Source: Gammaproteobacteria bacterium (GTDB lineage Bacteria; Pseudomonadota; Gammaproteobacteria; Xanthomonadales; Xanthomonadaceae). From it: 8,765 bases of DNA. Under the pieces are notes generated by a model. The model saw only the letters and a program-made list of their open reading frames with translations. It did not search any database and had not been told where the DNA came from. This document shows, one piece after another, positions 1 through 6,666 of the stretch. Both the position numbers and the translations under genes were made by a program. Positions within the stretch are counted from its first letter, which is position 1, and each line of letters opens with the position of its first letter. The stretch covers positions 1 to 8,765 of the forward strand of contig JANYBA010000118.1 of assembly GCA_025360985.1 (NCBI GenBank), given 5' to 3'.

Positions 1-48
1 GATTGCCTTGCCGGCAGCGGAGGATGTGCGACGTGCGATCAGGGCCAT
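1..48 (-). CDS. Start of a divergent gene, cut off by the left edge (unidentified)
   Basis: Reading leftwards, an ATG at 48 opens a frame of 16 codons to the window edge (MALIARRTSSAAGKAI) without a stop. A second ATG at 55 opens a different frame, also open to the edge, so the frame is not certain. The position, divergent from the esterase operon with a shared 80-bp intergenic region, is what one expects of a real gene start. A TAGAAT hexamer at 59-54 on this strand resembles a -10 box and would put the transcript start at or next to the ATG at 48, meaning little or no leader. I do not recognise the product from so few residues. Confidence 0.35.
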   Translation of the reverse strand, partial: MALIARRTSSAAGKAI

Positions 49-99
49 GGCGCATTCTAGGCGACGCCACTGAACCGGCGCCAGCCGACGGCGCGCGAT

Positions 100-108
100 T
101 GCTACACT
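100..108 (+). promoter_or_regulatory. Candidate extended -10 promoter for the esterase-kinase-regulator operon
   Basis: TGC-TACACT at 100-108 fits an extended -10 element (TGN followed by a TATAAT-like hexamer). It would start transcription near 114-116, about 25 nt before the ATG at 141. No good TTGACA-like -35 is seen at 16-18 bp upstream. The assignment rests on the motif and its position only. Confidence 0.35.
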
Positions 109-140
109 GCGGCACCGATTCCGAGTGAGTGCGTCACGAG

Positions 141-806
141 ATGTTACCGACCATCGAACACGAAACCCGGGCCAAGCCGGCCTGGAGCATCATCTGGCTG
201 CATGGCCTGGGCGCCGACGGCAACGATTTCGCGCCGATCGTGCCCGAGCTGGTGCGCCGCGACTGGCCGGGGATCCGCTTCGTCTTTCCGCACGCGCCGG
301 TGCGTCCGGTGACGATCAACGGCGGCGCGCCGATGCGCGCCTGGTACGACATCATGAGCCTGGCGATCGACCAGCGCGCCGACGAAACCGGCGTGCGCGA
401 TTCGATCCGCGAACTCGAGGCGCTGATCGCGCGCGAACGCGATCGCGGGGTGCCGGCAAAGCGGACCATCCTGGCCGGCTTCTCGCAGGGCGGCGCGATC
501 GTGCTGGCGGCGGGCTTGCGCCGCGAGGCCGCGGTCGCCGGCATCGTCGCGCTCTCCACTTACTTGCCGCTGTCGGCGCAAACGCCGGCGGAAAGCACCG
601 CCGCCGGGCGCGCCACGCCGGTGTTCATGGGCCATGGCTCGCAGGACCCCGTGGTGCCGCTGGCGCTCGGCGAGCGCAGCCGCAATGCCCTGCAGGCCTT
701 GGGCGCGCCGGTGGCCTGGCACAGCTACCGGATGGCGCATAGCGTGTGCGCGGAAGAGATCCGCGACCTTGGCGACTGGCTGGCGCTGCGTTTCGCCGGC
801 GACTGA
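141..806 (+). CDS. Carboxylesterase / lysophospholipase-like alpha/beta hydrolase
   Basis: This is a serine esterase of the phospholipase/carboxylesterase family (Pfam Abhydrolase_2 type), probably cytosolic, cleaving short-chain or acyl-thio esters. Numbered from the ATG at 141 (221 aa, the usual family length), the catalytic triad is visible: Ser115 in GFSQGG, Asp169 in GHGSQDPVVP and His200 in MAHSVC. The oxyanion-loop motif LHGLGADGNDF lies near residues 20-30. There is no signal peptide. A GTG at 129 in the same frame would add four residues (MRHE). I prefer the ATG because GAGTGAG at 123-129 can then serve as a somewhat distant ribosome site. The stop is 15 bp before the sensor kinase ATG, so the gene probably leads that operon. 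The family is clear; the natural substrate is not. Confidence 0.93.
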   Translation: MLPTIEHETRAKPAWSIIWLHGLGADGNDFAPIVPELVRRDWPGIRFVFPHAPVRPVTINGGAPMRAWYDIMSLAIDQRADETGVRDSIRELEALIARERDRGVPAKRTILAGFSQGGAIVLAAGLRREAAVAGIVALSTYLPLSAQTPAESTAAGRATPVFMGHGSQDPVVPLALGERSRNALQALGAPVAWHSYRMAHSVCAEEIRDLGDWLALRFAGD

Positions 807-821
807 CCGATACTGGCGACC

Positions 822-1844
822 ATGGCCGCCCCCTGGTTCCCCGATTTCTGCCGCATGCCGAGGATCGCGGCCGTACTCGGCATGACCGAACTGGTGGTCG
901 TGGTGATCGCGTTGGCGCCAACCCGGGCCGAACGCTGGAGCGGACAGGAGTTTGCGAGCGCAAGTGTGTTCGCGCTGTGGCTGGCCCTGACCCTTGCCGT
1001 CGTGTTCTGCAAGGCCAAGCCGCTGGTCGACCGCCTGCCGACCGCGCTCGCGCTCGCCTTCGTGATGGGCCTGACCCTGGTCATTGCCGCGTTCGGCGCC
1101 TGGTGCGTTCAGCAGATCGACCTCGGACTCGGCTTCGGCTTCACCCTTCCGGCCCATGAGCAAGGTCGTTTCGCCGCCAGCGTGGCGGCGTTGGCGATGT
1201 TGATCGCGGCCCTGGCCTTGCGCTATTTCTACGTCCGCGAGCAATGGCAGGCGCAGGTGCAGGCGCAGGCCAAGGCGCAGGTCGATGCCCTGCAGGCGCG
1301 CATCCGGCCGCACTTCCTGTTCAATTCCATGAACACCATCGCCAGCCTCGTGCGCAGCGCCCCGGAGACCGCCGAGCGCGTGGTCGAGGATCTGTCGGAA
1401 TTGTTCCGGGCCGCCCTCGGCACCGAGCGCGATGGTTCGACCCTCGCCGAGGAACTGCACCTGGCCGAGCGCTACCTCGCGATCGAGGCGCTGCGCTTTG
1501 GCGACCGCCTGCGCCAGCGTTGGGACATCGGCGCCGACATTCCTCGGAACCTGCCGCTGCCGCGCCTGGTCCTGCAGCCCCTGGTAGAGAACGCGATCGT
1601 GCATGGCATCGCCCGTTTGCCCGAAGGCGGCGAGCTCGCCATCGGTGTCGCGGTCGCGGGCAAGCAGCTGCAGGTCGACGTGGTCAACCCGGCCCTGCCG
1701 CCGCGCGAAGGCGAAGGCGGCAACGGCCACGCCCAGGATTCGATCGCGCAGCGCCTGGCCTACCAGTTCGGTAGCGCCGCGACCATGACGTCCGGATATC
1801 GGGACGGCTACTATCGCTGCGAATTGCGCCTGCCGCTGCCATGA
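822..1844 (+). CDS. algZ: Membrane sensor histidine kinase, LytS/AlgZ (FimS) family
   Basis: This is the sensor partner of the next gene. The N-terminal part (residues about 16-136) holds four hydrophobic stretches (roughly 16-32, 46-63, 73-95, 117-136) with no large periplasmic domain. A short helix rich in Gln and Ala (141-160) leads to the His_kinase motif RPHFLFNSMNTI, with His164 the expected phospho-acceptor. The N-box is QPLVENAIVHG (252-262, Asn257). The glycine-rich ATP lid is degenerate: near 300-312 it reads GGNGHAQDSIAQRL instead of GxGIGLxNxxxRL, a deviation also reported for AlgZ-type kinases. At 340 aa it has normal length. Its TGA overlaps the regulator's ATG (ATGA). No strong Shine-Dalgarno precedes the ATG at 822. 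The symbol rests on family plus the algR-hemC neighbourhood; the signal sensed is unknown. Confidence 0.9.
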   Translation: MAAPWFPDFCRMPRIAAVLGMTELVVVVIALAPTRAERWSGQEFASASVFALWLALTLAVVFCKAKPLVDRLPTALALAFVMGLTLVIAAFGAWCVQQIDLGLGFGFTLPAHEQGRFAASVAALAMLIAALALRYFYVREQWQAQVQAQAKAQVDALQARIRPHFLFNSMNTIASLVRSAPETAERVVEDLSELFRAALGTERDGSTLAEELHLAERYLAIEALRFGDRLRQRWDIGADIPRNLPLPRLVLQPLVENAIVHGIARLPEGGELAIGVAVAGKQLQVDVVNPALPPREGEGGNGHAQDSIAQRLAYQFGSAATMTSGYRDGYYRCELRLPLP

Positions 1845-2587
1845 CCGCATCCACCATGAAGCTGCTCATCGTCGACGACGAACCGCTGGCCCGGGCCCGG
1901 TTGCGGGCGATGCTGGCTGACGTGCCCGGCGTCGAAATCGCCGGCGAAGCCGACAATGGCCGCAAGGCGGTCGAGCAGGCGCAAGCGTTGGCGGTTGGCG
2001 CGGTGTTGATGGACATCGCCATGCCGGTGATGGACGGGCTGGAAGCGGCGCGGCACCTGGCGACGATCGAGTCGCCACCGGCGATCGTGTTCTGCACCGC
2101 CTACGACGAGCACGCGCTGGCGGCCTTCGAAGCGGCGGCGGTCGATTACCTGGTCAAGCCGGTGCGGCGCGAGCGCCTGCTCGAAGCCCTGGAGCGCGCG
2201 CGTCGCCATCGGGCCGGCACCGCCCCGCCGGCGCCACTGCCGCCGGCCGATCGCCAGCGCAGCCACCTGTCGGCGCGCCTGCGCGGCAACCTGCGCCTGA
2301 TCCCGATCGAGGACGTGCACTATTTGCTCGCCGAGGAAAAATACGTGCTCGTGCACCACGGCCGCGGCGAAGACCTGATCGAGGAGTCGCTGAAATCGCT
2401 CGAGCAGGAATTCGCTGACCGCTTCCTGCGCATCCACCGCAATTGCCTGGTGGCGATGGAAGAATTCCAGGAACTGCAACGGCAGCCGGACGGGCGCGTG
2501 CTGGTGGTGCTGCGCCACGGCAGTTCGCGCCTGGAAGTGAGCCGGCGCTGCCTGCCGGGACTGCGCGAGAAGCTGCGGCATCTCTAA
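1841..2587 (+). CDS. algR: LytTR-family response regulator, AlgR-like
   Basis: This is a two-domain DNA-binding response regulator. The receiver domain (residues about 6-120) has the acidic pocket Asp12-Asp13, phospho-acceptor Asp58 in [11 protein letters not shown], Thr86 in FCTAYDE and Lys106 in VDYLVKPV. After a Pro/Ala-rich linker (about 126-138) comes a LytTR domain (about 143-246) with the landmarks [27 protein letters not shown] and [15 protein letters not shown]. The ATG at 1841 overlaps the kinase stop as ATGA, favouring coupled translation. An internal ATG at 1856 would give the classical N-terminus MKLLIVDDE, so the true start could be five codons later. In Pseudomonas, AlgR of this family controls alginate and type IV pilus genes and sits before hemC; here only family and gene order are seen, so target genes are inference. 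Confidence 0.93.
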   Translation: MTASTMKLLIVDDEPLARARLRAMLADVPGVEIAGEADNGRKAVEQAQALAVGAVLMDIAMPVMDGLEAARHLATIESPPAIVFCTAYDEHALAAFEAAAVDYLVKPVRRERLLEALERARRHRAGTAPPAPLPPADRQRSHLSARLRGNLRLIPIEDVHYLLAEEKYVLVHHGRGEDLIEESLKSLEQEFADRFLRIHRNCLVAMEEFQELQRQPDGRVLVVLRHGSSRLEVSRRCLPGLREKLRHL

Positions 2588-2597
2588 CAGCCGCGCA

Positions 2598-2655
2598 GTG
2601 GGAGGGGTGGAAGCCCCGAATGCCGACACCCGGTTCGGGGCTGAAGCCCTCCCAC
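2598..2655. repeat. GTGGG-headed palindromic (REP-like) hairpin between algR and hemC
   Basis: A 58-bp inverted repeat. The outer arms GTGGGAGGG (2598-2606) and CCCTCCCAC (2647-2655) pair perfectly, as do the inner arms AGCCCCGAA (2612-2620) and TTCGGGGCT (2634-2642), around a 13-nt loop. The GTGGGAGGG...GGCTGAAGCC layout resembles the dispersed intergenic palindromes of Xanthomonadales and Pseudomonas. It starts 11 bp after the algR stop and could stop or attenuate read-through into hemC. It lacks a T-tract, so classical intrinsic termination is unlikely. Confidence 0.8.
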
Positions 2656-2676
2656 GGAAGCGGCAACAAAACCAGC

Positions 2677-2682
2677 GATAAT
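2677..2682 (+). promoter_or_regulatory. Candidate -10 box for hemC (possible leaderless start)
   Basis: GATAAT lies seven bases before the hemC ATG at 2689. If it is a -10 element, transcription would begin at about 2688-2690, on the start codon itself. This fits with the absence of any purine-rich ribosome site upstream of the ATG. No convincing -35 hexamer is seen 16-18 bp upstream, so this is a suggestion only. Confidence 0.25.
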
Positions 2683-2688
2683 GCACCG

Positions 2689-3603
2689 ATGAAAATCCTG
2701 CGCCTCGCCACCCGCAAAAGCGCGCTCGCGCTCTGGCAGACCGAACACGTCGCCGCGCGCCTGCGCGGGCTGCATCCGGGCCTGGTCGTGGAACTGGTGC
2801 CGATGAGCACGCGCGGCGACAGGATCCTCGATCGCCCGCTGGCCGATATCGGCGGCAAGGGCCTGTTCCTGAAGGAACTGGAAGTGGCGATGATCAATGG
2901 CGCGGCCGATGCCGCCGTGCATTCGCTCAAGGACGTACCGATGGTGCTGGATGGGCCGTTCGCGCTCGCCGCCATCCTGGAACGCGGCGATCCCTTCGAT
3001 GCCTTCGTTTCGGACCGTTACACCGATTTTGACGCGCTGCCCGCCGGTGCCAGCATCGGCACCTCGTCGCTACGGCGGCAGGCGCAGGTGCGCGCGCGCC
3101 GTCCCAACCTGCGCCTGCTCGACTTGCGCGGCAACGTCAATTCGCGCCTGGCGAAGCTGGCCGCCGGCGACTACGACGCGATCATCCTCGCCTGCGCGGG
3201 CCTGGAGCGGCTCGGCCTGTCGCGCCATATCCGCCACCGGCTGGAAGCGCCGGGCTGGCTGCCGGCGGTGGCGCAAGGCGCGATCGCGGTGGAATGCCGC
3301 GACGGCGACGCCGCCACGATCGCCCTGTTGTCGGCGCTCGACCACGCTGCGACCCGCACCTGCGTTGAAGCCGAGCGGGCGATGAACCGGCAATTGCATG
3401 GCAGCTGCCACGTGCCGATCGCCGCCTACGCCACGCTCGACGGCGGCGTGCTGTCGCTCGAGGGATTGGTCGGTTCGGCCGAGACCGGCCGTTGCGTACG
3501 CGCCAGCGAGGTCGGTCGCGCCCGCGATCCCGAAGGCCTCGGCCGCCTGGTCGCGGCGGAGTTGCGGGTGCGCGGCGCCGACGAGCTGCTCAAGAATTTG
3601 TAG
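2689..3603 (+). CDS. hemC: Porphobilinogen deaminase (hydroxymethylbilane synthase)
   Basis: The enzyme joins four porphobilinogen molecules into hydroxymethylbilane in cytosolic haem biosynthesis. The 304 residues match the usual family length. The N-terminus [17 protein letters not shown] is the canonical strand with substrate-binding Arg and Ser. STRGDR is at 40-45 and DIGGKGLF at 53-60. HSLKDVP contains the catalytic Asp82 (Asp84 in E. coli). GTSSLRR is at 124-130, LRGNVNSRL at 146-154 and [10 protein letters not shown] at 193-202. Cys240 in [11 protein letters not shown] should carry the dipyrromethane cofactor. The ATG at 2689 is chosen because it gives the conserved N-terminus; the same frame stays open further upstream into algR only as an overlap. 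No Shine-Dalgarno is visible. It follows algR as in Pseudomonas, but hemD is not next. Its TAG stop (3601-3603) lies inside a palindrome. Confidence 0.98.
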   Translation: MKILRLATRKSALALWQTEHVAARLRGLHPGLVVELVPMSTRGDRILDRPLADIGGKGLFLKELEVAMINGAADAAVHSLKDVPMVLDGPFALAAILERGDPFDAFVSDRYTDFDALPAGASIGTSSLRRQAQVRARRPNLRLLDLRGNVNSRLAKLAAGDYDAIILACAGLERLGLSRHIRHRLEAPGWLPAVAQGAIAVECRDGDAATIALLSALDHAATRTCVEAERAMNRQLHGSCHVPIAAYATLDGGVLSLEGLVGSAETGRCVRASEVGRARDPEGLGRLVAAELRVRGADELLKNL

Positions 3604-3644
3604 GGGGCCGCTTGCGGCCGAATCGGGCCCAAGGGCCCTCCTAC
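3600..3644. repeat. GTAGG-headed palindromic hairpin overlapping the hemC stop codon
   Basis: A 45-bp imperfect inverted repeat. GTAGG+GGGCC (3600-3609) pairs with GGCCC+CCTAC (3634-3638 and 3640-3644, T3639 bulged). CTTG (3611-3614) pairs with CAAG (3630-3633), and GGCC (3616-3619) with GGCC (3626-3629). It has the same GTRGG head as the element before hemC, so it is probably a member of the same dispersed family. The first bases supply the final G of the last hemC codon and the TAG stop. It could act as a 3'-end stabiliser or weak terminator for hemC; there is no strong T-tract after it. Confidence 0.75.
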
Positions 3645-3693
3645 AAGAACATGCTCGGTTAGACTCTGCTCAGATCGACGGGAGCGCGATGCG

Positions 3694-5004
3694 ATGAAGC
3701 GGCAAGTACCCTGGAAAACGATGCTGGCCGTTTCGCTCGCGCTGGCGACCGGTTCGGTGGCTGCGAAGGACCTGGTCATCCACGCCGGGACCTTGATCGA
3801 CGGCGTGTCGGAGACGCTGCGGCACCAGGTGTCGATCCGTGTGCACGACGACCGCATCGTCGGCATCGAGCCCGGCTACTCCGTGCCATCGGGCGTCGAG
3901 GTGATCGATCTTTCGAACGCCACCGTGATGCCCGGCTTCATCGATTGCCATGTGCATATTTCCGCCTGGCTGCCGAGCCGGACCAATGCCACCGAAGACT
4001 GGTTGACGCATTCCGACCTGCACCGCGCCTTCGAGGGCGCCCACTTCGCGGGCCAGATGCTGCAACAGGGCTTCACCAGCGCGCGCGATGTCGGCGGCGG
4101 CGACGACACGGTGGCGGTGCGCGATGCCATCGATGAGGGCCTGATCGCCGGCCCGCGGCTCTGGCTTTCGCTCGAGCCGCTCGGCCCGACCGCCGGTCAC
4201 GGCGATCCGCGCAACGGGCTCGATCCGGGCCTGTCGCACGCGGGCTGGGACAACGGCCTGGTCGACACGCCCGAGCAGGCGCGCCTGCGCGTGCGCGAGC
4301 ACCGGCGGCGCGGCGCCGACCTGATCAAGATCATGCCCTCGGGCGGCATCGCTTCGACCGGCGACGATCCGAGACAACAGCTGATGACCGATGAGGAAAT
4401 GCGGATCGCGGTCGAGACCGCGCACTCACTGGGCATGAAAGTGGCCGCGCATATCTATCCGGCGGCGGCGATCGAGGCAGCGGTGCGCGCCGGCGTCGAT
4501 TCGGTCGAACATGGCTCGTTCGCGACCGCGCAGACCTTCGCCCTGATGAAGGCGCACGGCACTTACCTCGTGCCGACGCTGTCCGTCTACGACGTCTACT
4601 ACGCCGCGGCCCGTGACCATCCGGAATTGCTCACCCCCGGCACGGCCCCCAAGGAGCTGGCCAACGACCTGCTGCCGAAGAAGAACCTGCCGCTGGCGGT
4701 CAATTCGGGCGTGAAAATCGCCTACGGCACCGATCTTGGCGAAGGCGACCATGCCATGGAATTCGGCTTGCTGATCGCCAACGGCATGAAGCCCATTCAG
4801 GCGCTGCTCGCCGCAACACGCAATGCCGCCGATTTGATTGGCGCGACCGACGACATCGGAACACTGCAGGCCGGGCGCTACGCCGACATCGTCGCCATCG
4901 CTGGCGACCCGCTGGCCGACCCGGGCCTGTTCGAGCATGTCGATTTCGTGATGAAGGGCGGCATCGTCGTTCGTCAAAACGACAAGCCCACGGTGACTCA
5001 GTAG
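3694..5004 (+). CDS. Exported metal-dependent amidohydrolase (imidazolonepropionase / Xaa-Pro dipeptidase-like)
   Basis: This is a TIM-barrel hydrolase of the amidohydrolase superfamily, 436 aa. A signal peptide is visible: basic MKRQ, hydrophobic MLAVSLALATG and a likely Ala-X-Ala-type cut after SVAA (about residue 24), so it should act in the periplasm. Metal ligands of the binuclear type are all present: His86 and His88 in DCHVH, the probable carboxylated Lys212 in DLIKIMPSGG, His253 in KVAAHIYP, His273 in SVEHGSF and Asp347 in AYGTD. The C-terminal strand set (about 386-425, GTLQAGRYADIVAI) completes the small beta-domain. The related group contains prolidase-like enzymes acting on Xaa-Pro or Xaa-Arg dipeptides; the substrate here cannot be read from sequence. 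GGAG at 3681-3684 is a good ribosome site nine bases before the ATG. TAGACT at 3660-3665 is a weak -10 candidate. The stop overlaps the convergent anchor-subunit gene. Confidence 0.93.
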   Translation: MKRQVPWKTMLAVSLALATGSVAAKDLVIHAGTLIDGVSETLRHQVSIRVHDDRIVGIEPGYSVPSGVEVIDLSNATVMPGFIDCHVHISAWLPSRTNATEDWLTHSDLHRAFEGAHFAGQMLQQGFTSARDVGGGDDTVAVRDAIDEGLIAGPRLWLSLEPLGPTAGHGDPRNGLDPGLSHAGWDNGLVDTPEQARLRVREHRRRGADLIKIMPSGGIASTGDDPRQQLMTDEEMRIAVETAHSLGMKVAAHIYPAAAIEAAVRAGVDSVEHGSFATAQTFALMKAHGTYLVPTLSVYDVYYAAARDHPELLTPGTAPKELANDLLPKKNLPLAVNSGVKIAYGTDLGEGDHAMEFGLLIANGMKPIQALLAATRNAADLIGATDDIGTLQAGRYADIVAIAGDPLADPGLFEHVDFVMKGGIVVRQNDKPTVTQ

Positions 5005-5918
5005 TACAGCGATACCACATGCCGGGCTTCGGCAAAGAACAGCCAGCGCTCGACCAAGGCACCGAGTAGGGTTGAAATCGCCGCAACCGCCAGCCACGGC
5101 GCGGCACCGATATGCGGCAACAGCCACACCAGCAGGGCGCACAGCGCCGGCACCAGGGCGAACAGGACCACCGCGATCGCGCGCAGGCGGCGCGAATGCT
5201 TGCGCGCCAGTACGAAGCCCATCTCCCTGGTCAGGTAGTTGGCTTCGGTGTGCGGATGCTCGAACACGCGCACGGTCCGGTCCGCGGGCAGGCCCAGGGC
5301 CGAAGCGCGCGACGCCGGCAGCGCGCCGCGATCGATGTCGTTCCAGTAGCGCCGCTTGATCCGCCACAGCGCGAACGAGGCGGCCAGCACCGCGGCTCCG
5401 GCCATGTTGTTGAGCGAAACGCCGGACAGCCCGACCAGCGCGACCAAGGCCAGGCCGCCGGTGAGCAGCGCAAACAGCAGGTAGCCCGGCAGCACCAACG
5501 CATGGCGCCAAGCCGGAATCGGCTTGAGCGAGACGTAGATCATCGCCGTGCAGGCAACGGTCGCCAACGAGAACACCGCGAGCACGAGGCCGAACTGGCG
5601 CGCGTCCTGTCCGCGCCACGCCACCCACGCGCCGCCTACCGCCGGCAACAGCGTGGCCATCGCGAGTACGCCTTCGCGCGACAGCCAAGAACTTCGCCAT
5701 TGCGAGAACGCGCGCCAGGCGCGCAACGGCTGGCCCAAGTGCAGGGTCGAGCTGAGCAGGCCGAGGCTGGTCAGGACGAAGCCGAGCGCCAGCGCGATCA
5801 GCGCCGGTACTCGCGGCAGCGGTGGCCCGAGCATCCAGGCGATGCCGAGCCAGAACCACAGCCCGTAACCGGCGCCGGACAGGGTGGTGAAGAAAATGAC
5901 GGAAAAAGCGGGATGCAT
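4998..5918 (-). CDS. DmsC-type membrane anchor subunit of a molybdoenzyme (SoeC candidate)
   Basis: This is the integral membrane subunit that would bind the complex to the inner membrane and pass electrons between the iron-sulfur subunit and quinone. The 306 residues contain about eight hydrophobic segments (roughly 5-29, 36-57, 83-101, 108-129, 141-163, 168-185, 245-268, 272-290). Family landmarks are STLHLGQPLRAWRAF (57-71), SSWLSREG (76-83) and the C-terminal ERWLFFAEARHVVSLYY. A polar loop (about 186-244) holds EHPHTEANYLTREMGF. It belongs to the DmsC rather than the NrfD/PsrC fold by these motifs and by length. Its ATG lies one base after the stop of the iron-sulfur gene (TGACATG), and the weak ribosome site implies coupled translation. 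It is the last gene of the operon; its end overlaps the convergent amidohydrolase by 7 bp, with no room for a terminator. Confidence 0.9.
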   Translation of the reverse strand: MHPAFSVIFFTTLSGAGYGLWFWLGIAWMLGPPLPRVPALIALALGFVLTSLGLLSSTLHLGQPLRAWRAFSQWRSSWLSREGVLAMATLLPAVGGAWVAWRGQDARQFGLVLAVFSLATVACTAMIYVSLKPIPAWRHALVLPGYLLFALLTGGLALVALVGLSGVSLNNMAGAAVLAASFALWRIKRRYWNDIDRGALPASRASALGLPADRTVRVFEHPHTEANYLTREMGFVLARKHSRRLRAIAVVLFALVPALCALLVWLLPHIGAAPWLAVAAISTLLGALVERWLFFAEARHVVSLYY

Positions 5919-5919
5919 G

Positions 5920-6666
5920 TCAGCGGCTCAGGGCGCGGTCGAGCCAACGCAACAGCGACGGCAGTTGCGCGCTGTCGAGCTTTTCTTCGGGAACGATCGC
6001 CGGCGCGGATGGCGCGCCGCGCCGCGGCCGCGGCGGCAGGTAGCGGTTGACCGGCGCGTAGCCCAGTTCCGGCATCAGCGCCACGCCGCCACGTTCGGCG
6101 ACCAGCTTGGACACCGCCGAGTTCTCATCGCCGAGGTCGCCGAAATGCCGCGCGCGGGTTGGGCAGGCCTGCACGCAGGCCGGCTGCCGCGATTCCTCCG
6201 GGATGTGTTCGTTGTAGATGCGGTCCACGCACAGCGTGCATTTCTTCATCACCCCTTCGACTTCGGAATATTCGCGGGCGCCGTAGGGGCAGGCCCAACT
6301 GCACAACTTGCAGCCGATGCACTTGTCCTCGTCGACCAGCACGATGCCGTCCTCGGCGCGTTTGTAGCTGGCGCCGGTCGGACAGACCTCGACGCAAGCC
6401 GGCGTTTCGCAGTGCAGGCAGGAGCGCGGGAAATGCAGGGTCATTTCCGGCTGGTCTTCCAGCGCGTCGATCGTGTAACTGTGCACGCGGTTGAACCAGA
6501 CGCCCATCGGTTCGGCGCCGTAGGGGTCCTCGTCGGTGAGCGGGCCGGCAATGCCGCCAGCGTTCCACTCCTTGCAGGCGACCGCGCAGGCGTGGCAACC
6601 CACGCAAGTGTCGAGGTCGATCACCAGGCCGAGCTTCTTCGCCGACGGGGGCGGCAGCATCGTCAT
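5920..6666 (-). CDS. Four-cluster [4Fe-4S] ferredoxin subunit of a molybdoenzyme (SoeB candidate)
   Basis: This electron-transfer subunit of the DmsB/PsrB/SoeB type carries electrons between the molybdenum subunit and the membrane anchor. All sixteen cluster cysteines are present in the usual four groups: Cys21/24/27/31, Cys83/86/91/95, Cys116/119/122/126 and Cys143/146/164/168. The first motif is DTCVGCHACAVACKEWN and the third DKCIGCKLCSWACPYGA. There is no Tat or Sec signal, as expected for a subunit acting in the cytoplasm or carried by its catalytic partner. The C-terminal tail (about 205-248) is Pro/Arg-rich and not conserved in any way I recognise. Length is 248 aa, typical. The ATG at 6666 overlaps the TGA of the isomerase-like gene (ATGA); a second ATG two codons on (6660) is an alternative start. 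No clear Shine-Dalgarno, so coupling is likely. Confidence 0.95.
   Translation of the reverse strand: MTMLPPPSAKKLGLVIDLDTCVGCHACAVACKEWNAGGIAGPLTDEDPYGAEPMGVWFNRVHSYTIDALEDQPEMTLHFPRSCLHCETPACVEVCPTGASYKRAEDGIVLVDEDKCIGCKLCSWACPYGAREYSEVEGVMKKCTLCVDRIYNEHIPEESRQPACVQACPTRARHFGDLGDENSAVSKLVAERGGVALMPELGYAPVNRYLPPRPRRGAPSAPAIVPEEKLDSAQLPSLLRWLDRALSR

Noticed and set aside
144..1850. A 568-codon open frame on the minus strand opposite the esterase and kinase
   Set aside because: It lies wholly antisense to two genes with intact catalytic motifs. Its product is Arg/Gln/His/Gly-rich low-complexity sequence with no domain, as expected for the shadow frame of high-GC genes.
2443..2688. An N-terminal extension of hemC by 82 codons
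   Set aside because: It runs through the LytTR end of algR and the palindrome, and the canonical HemC N-terminus begins at the ATG at 2689.
4426..5859. A 477-codon minus-strand frame across the amidohydrolase and anchor subunit, and a 312-codon plus-strand frame at 5112-6050
   Set aside because: Both are shadows. The chosen frames there show eight membrane segments with DmsC motifs and sixteen cluster cysteines; the alternatives show only compositionally biased sequence.
5920..6666. Formate dehydrogenase beta subunit (FdnH/FdoH)
   Set aside because: Those subunits are longer and carry a C-terminal transmembrane helix. This protein ends in a polar Pro/Arg-rich tail and pairs with a DmsC-type anchor rather than a cytochrome b gamma subunit.
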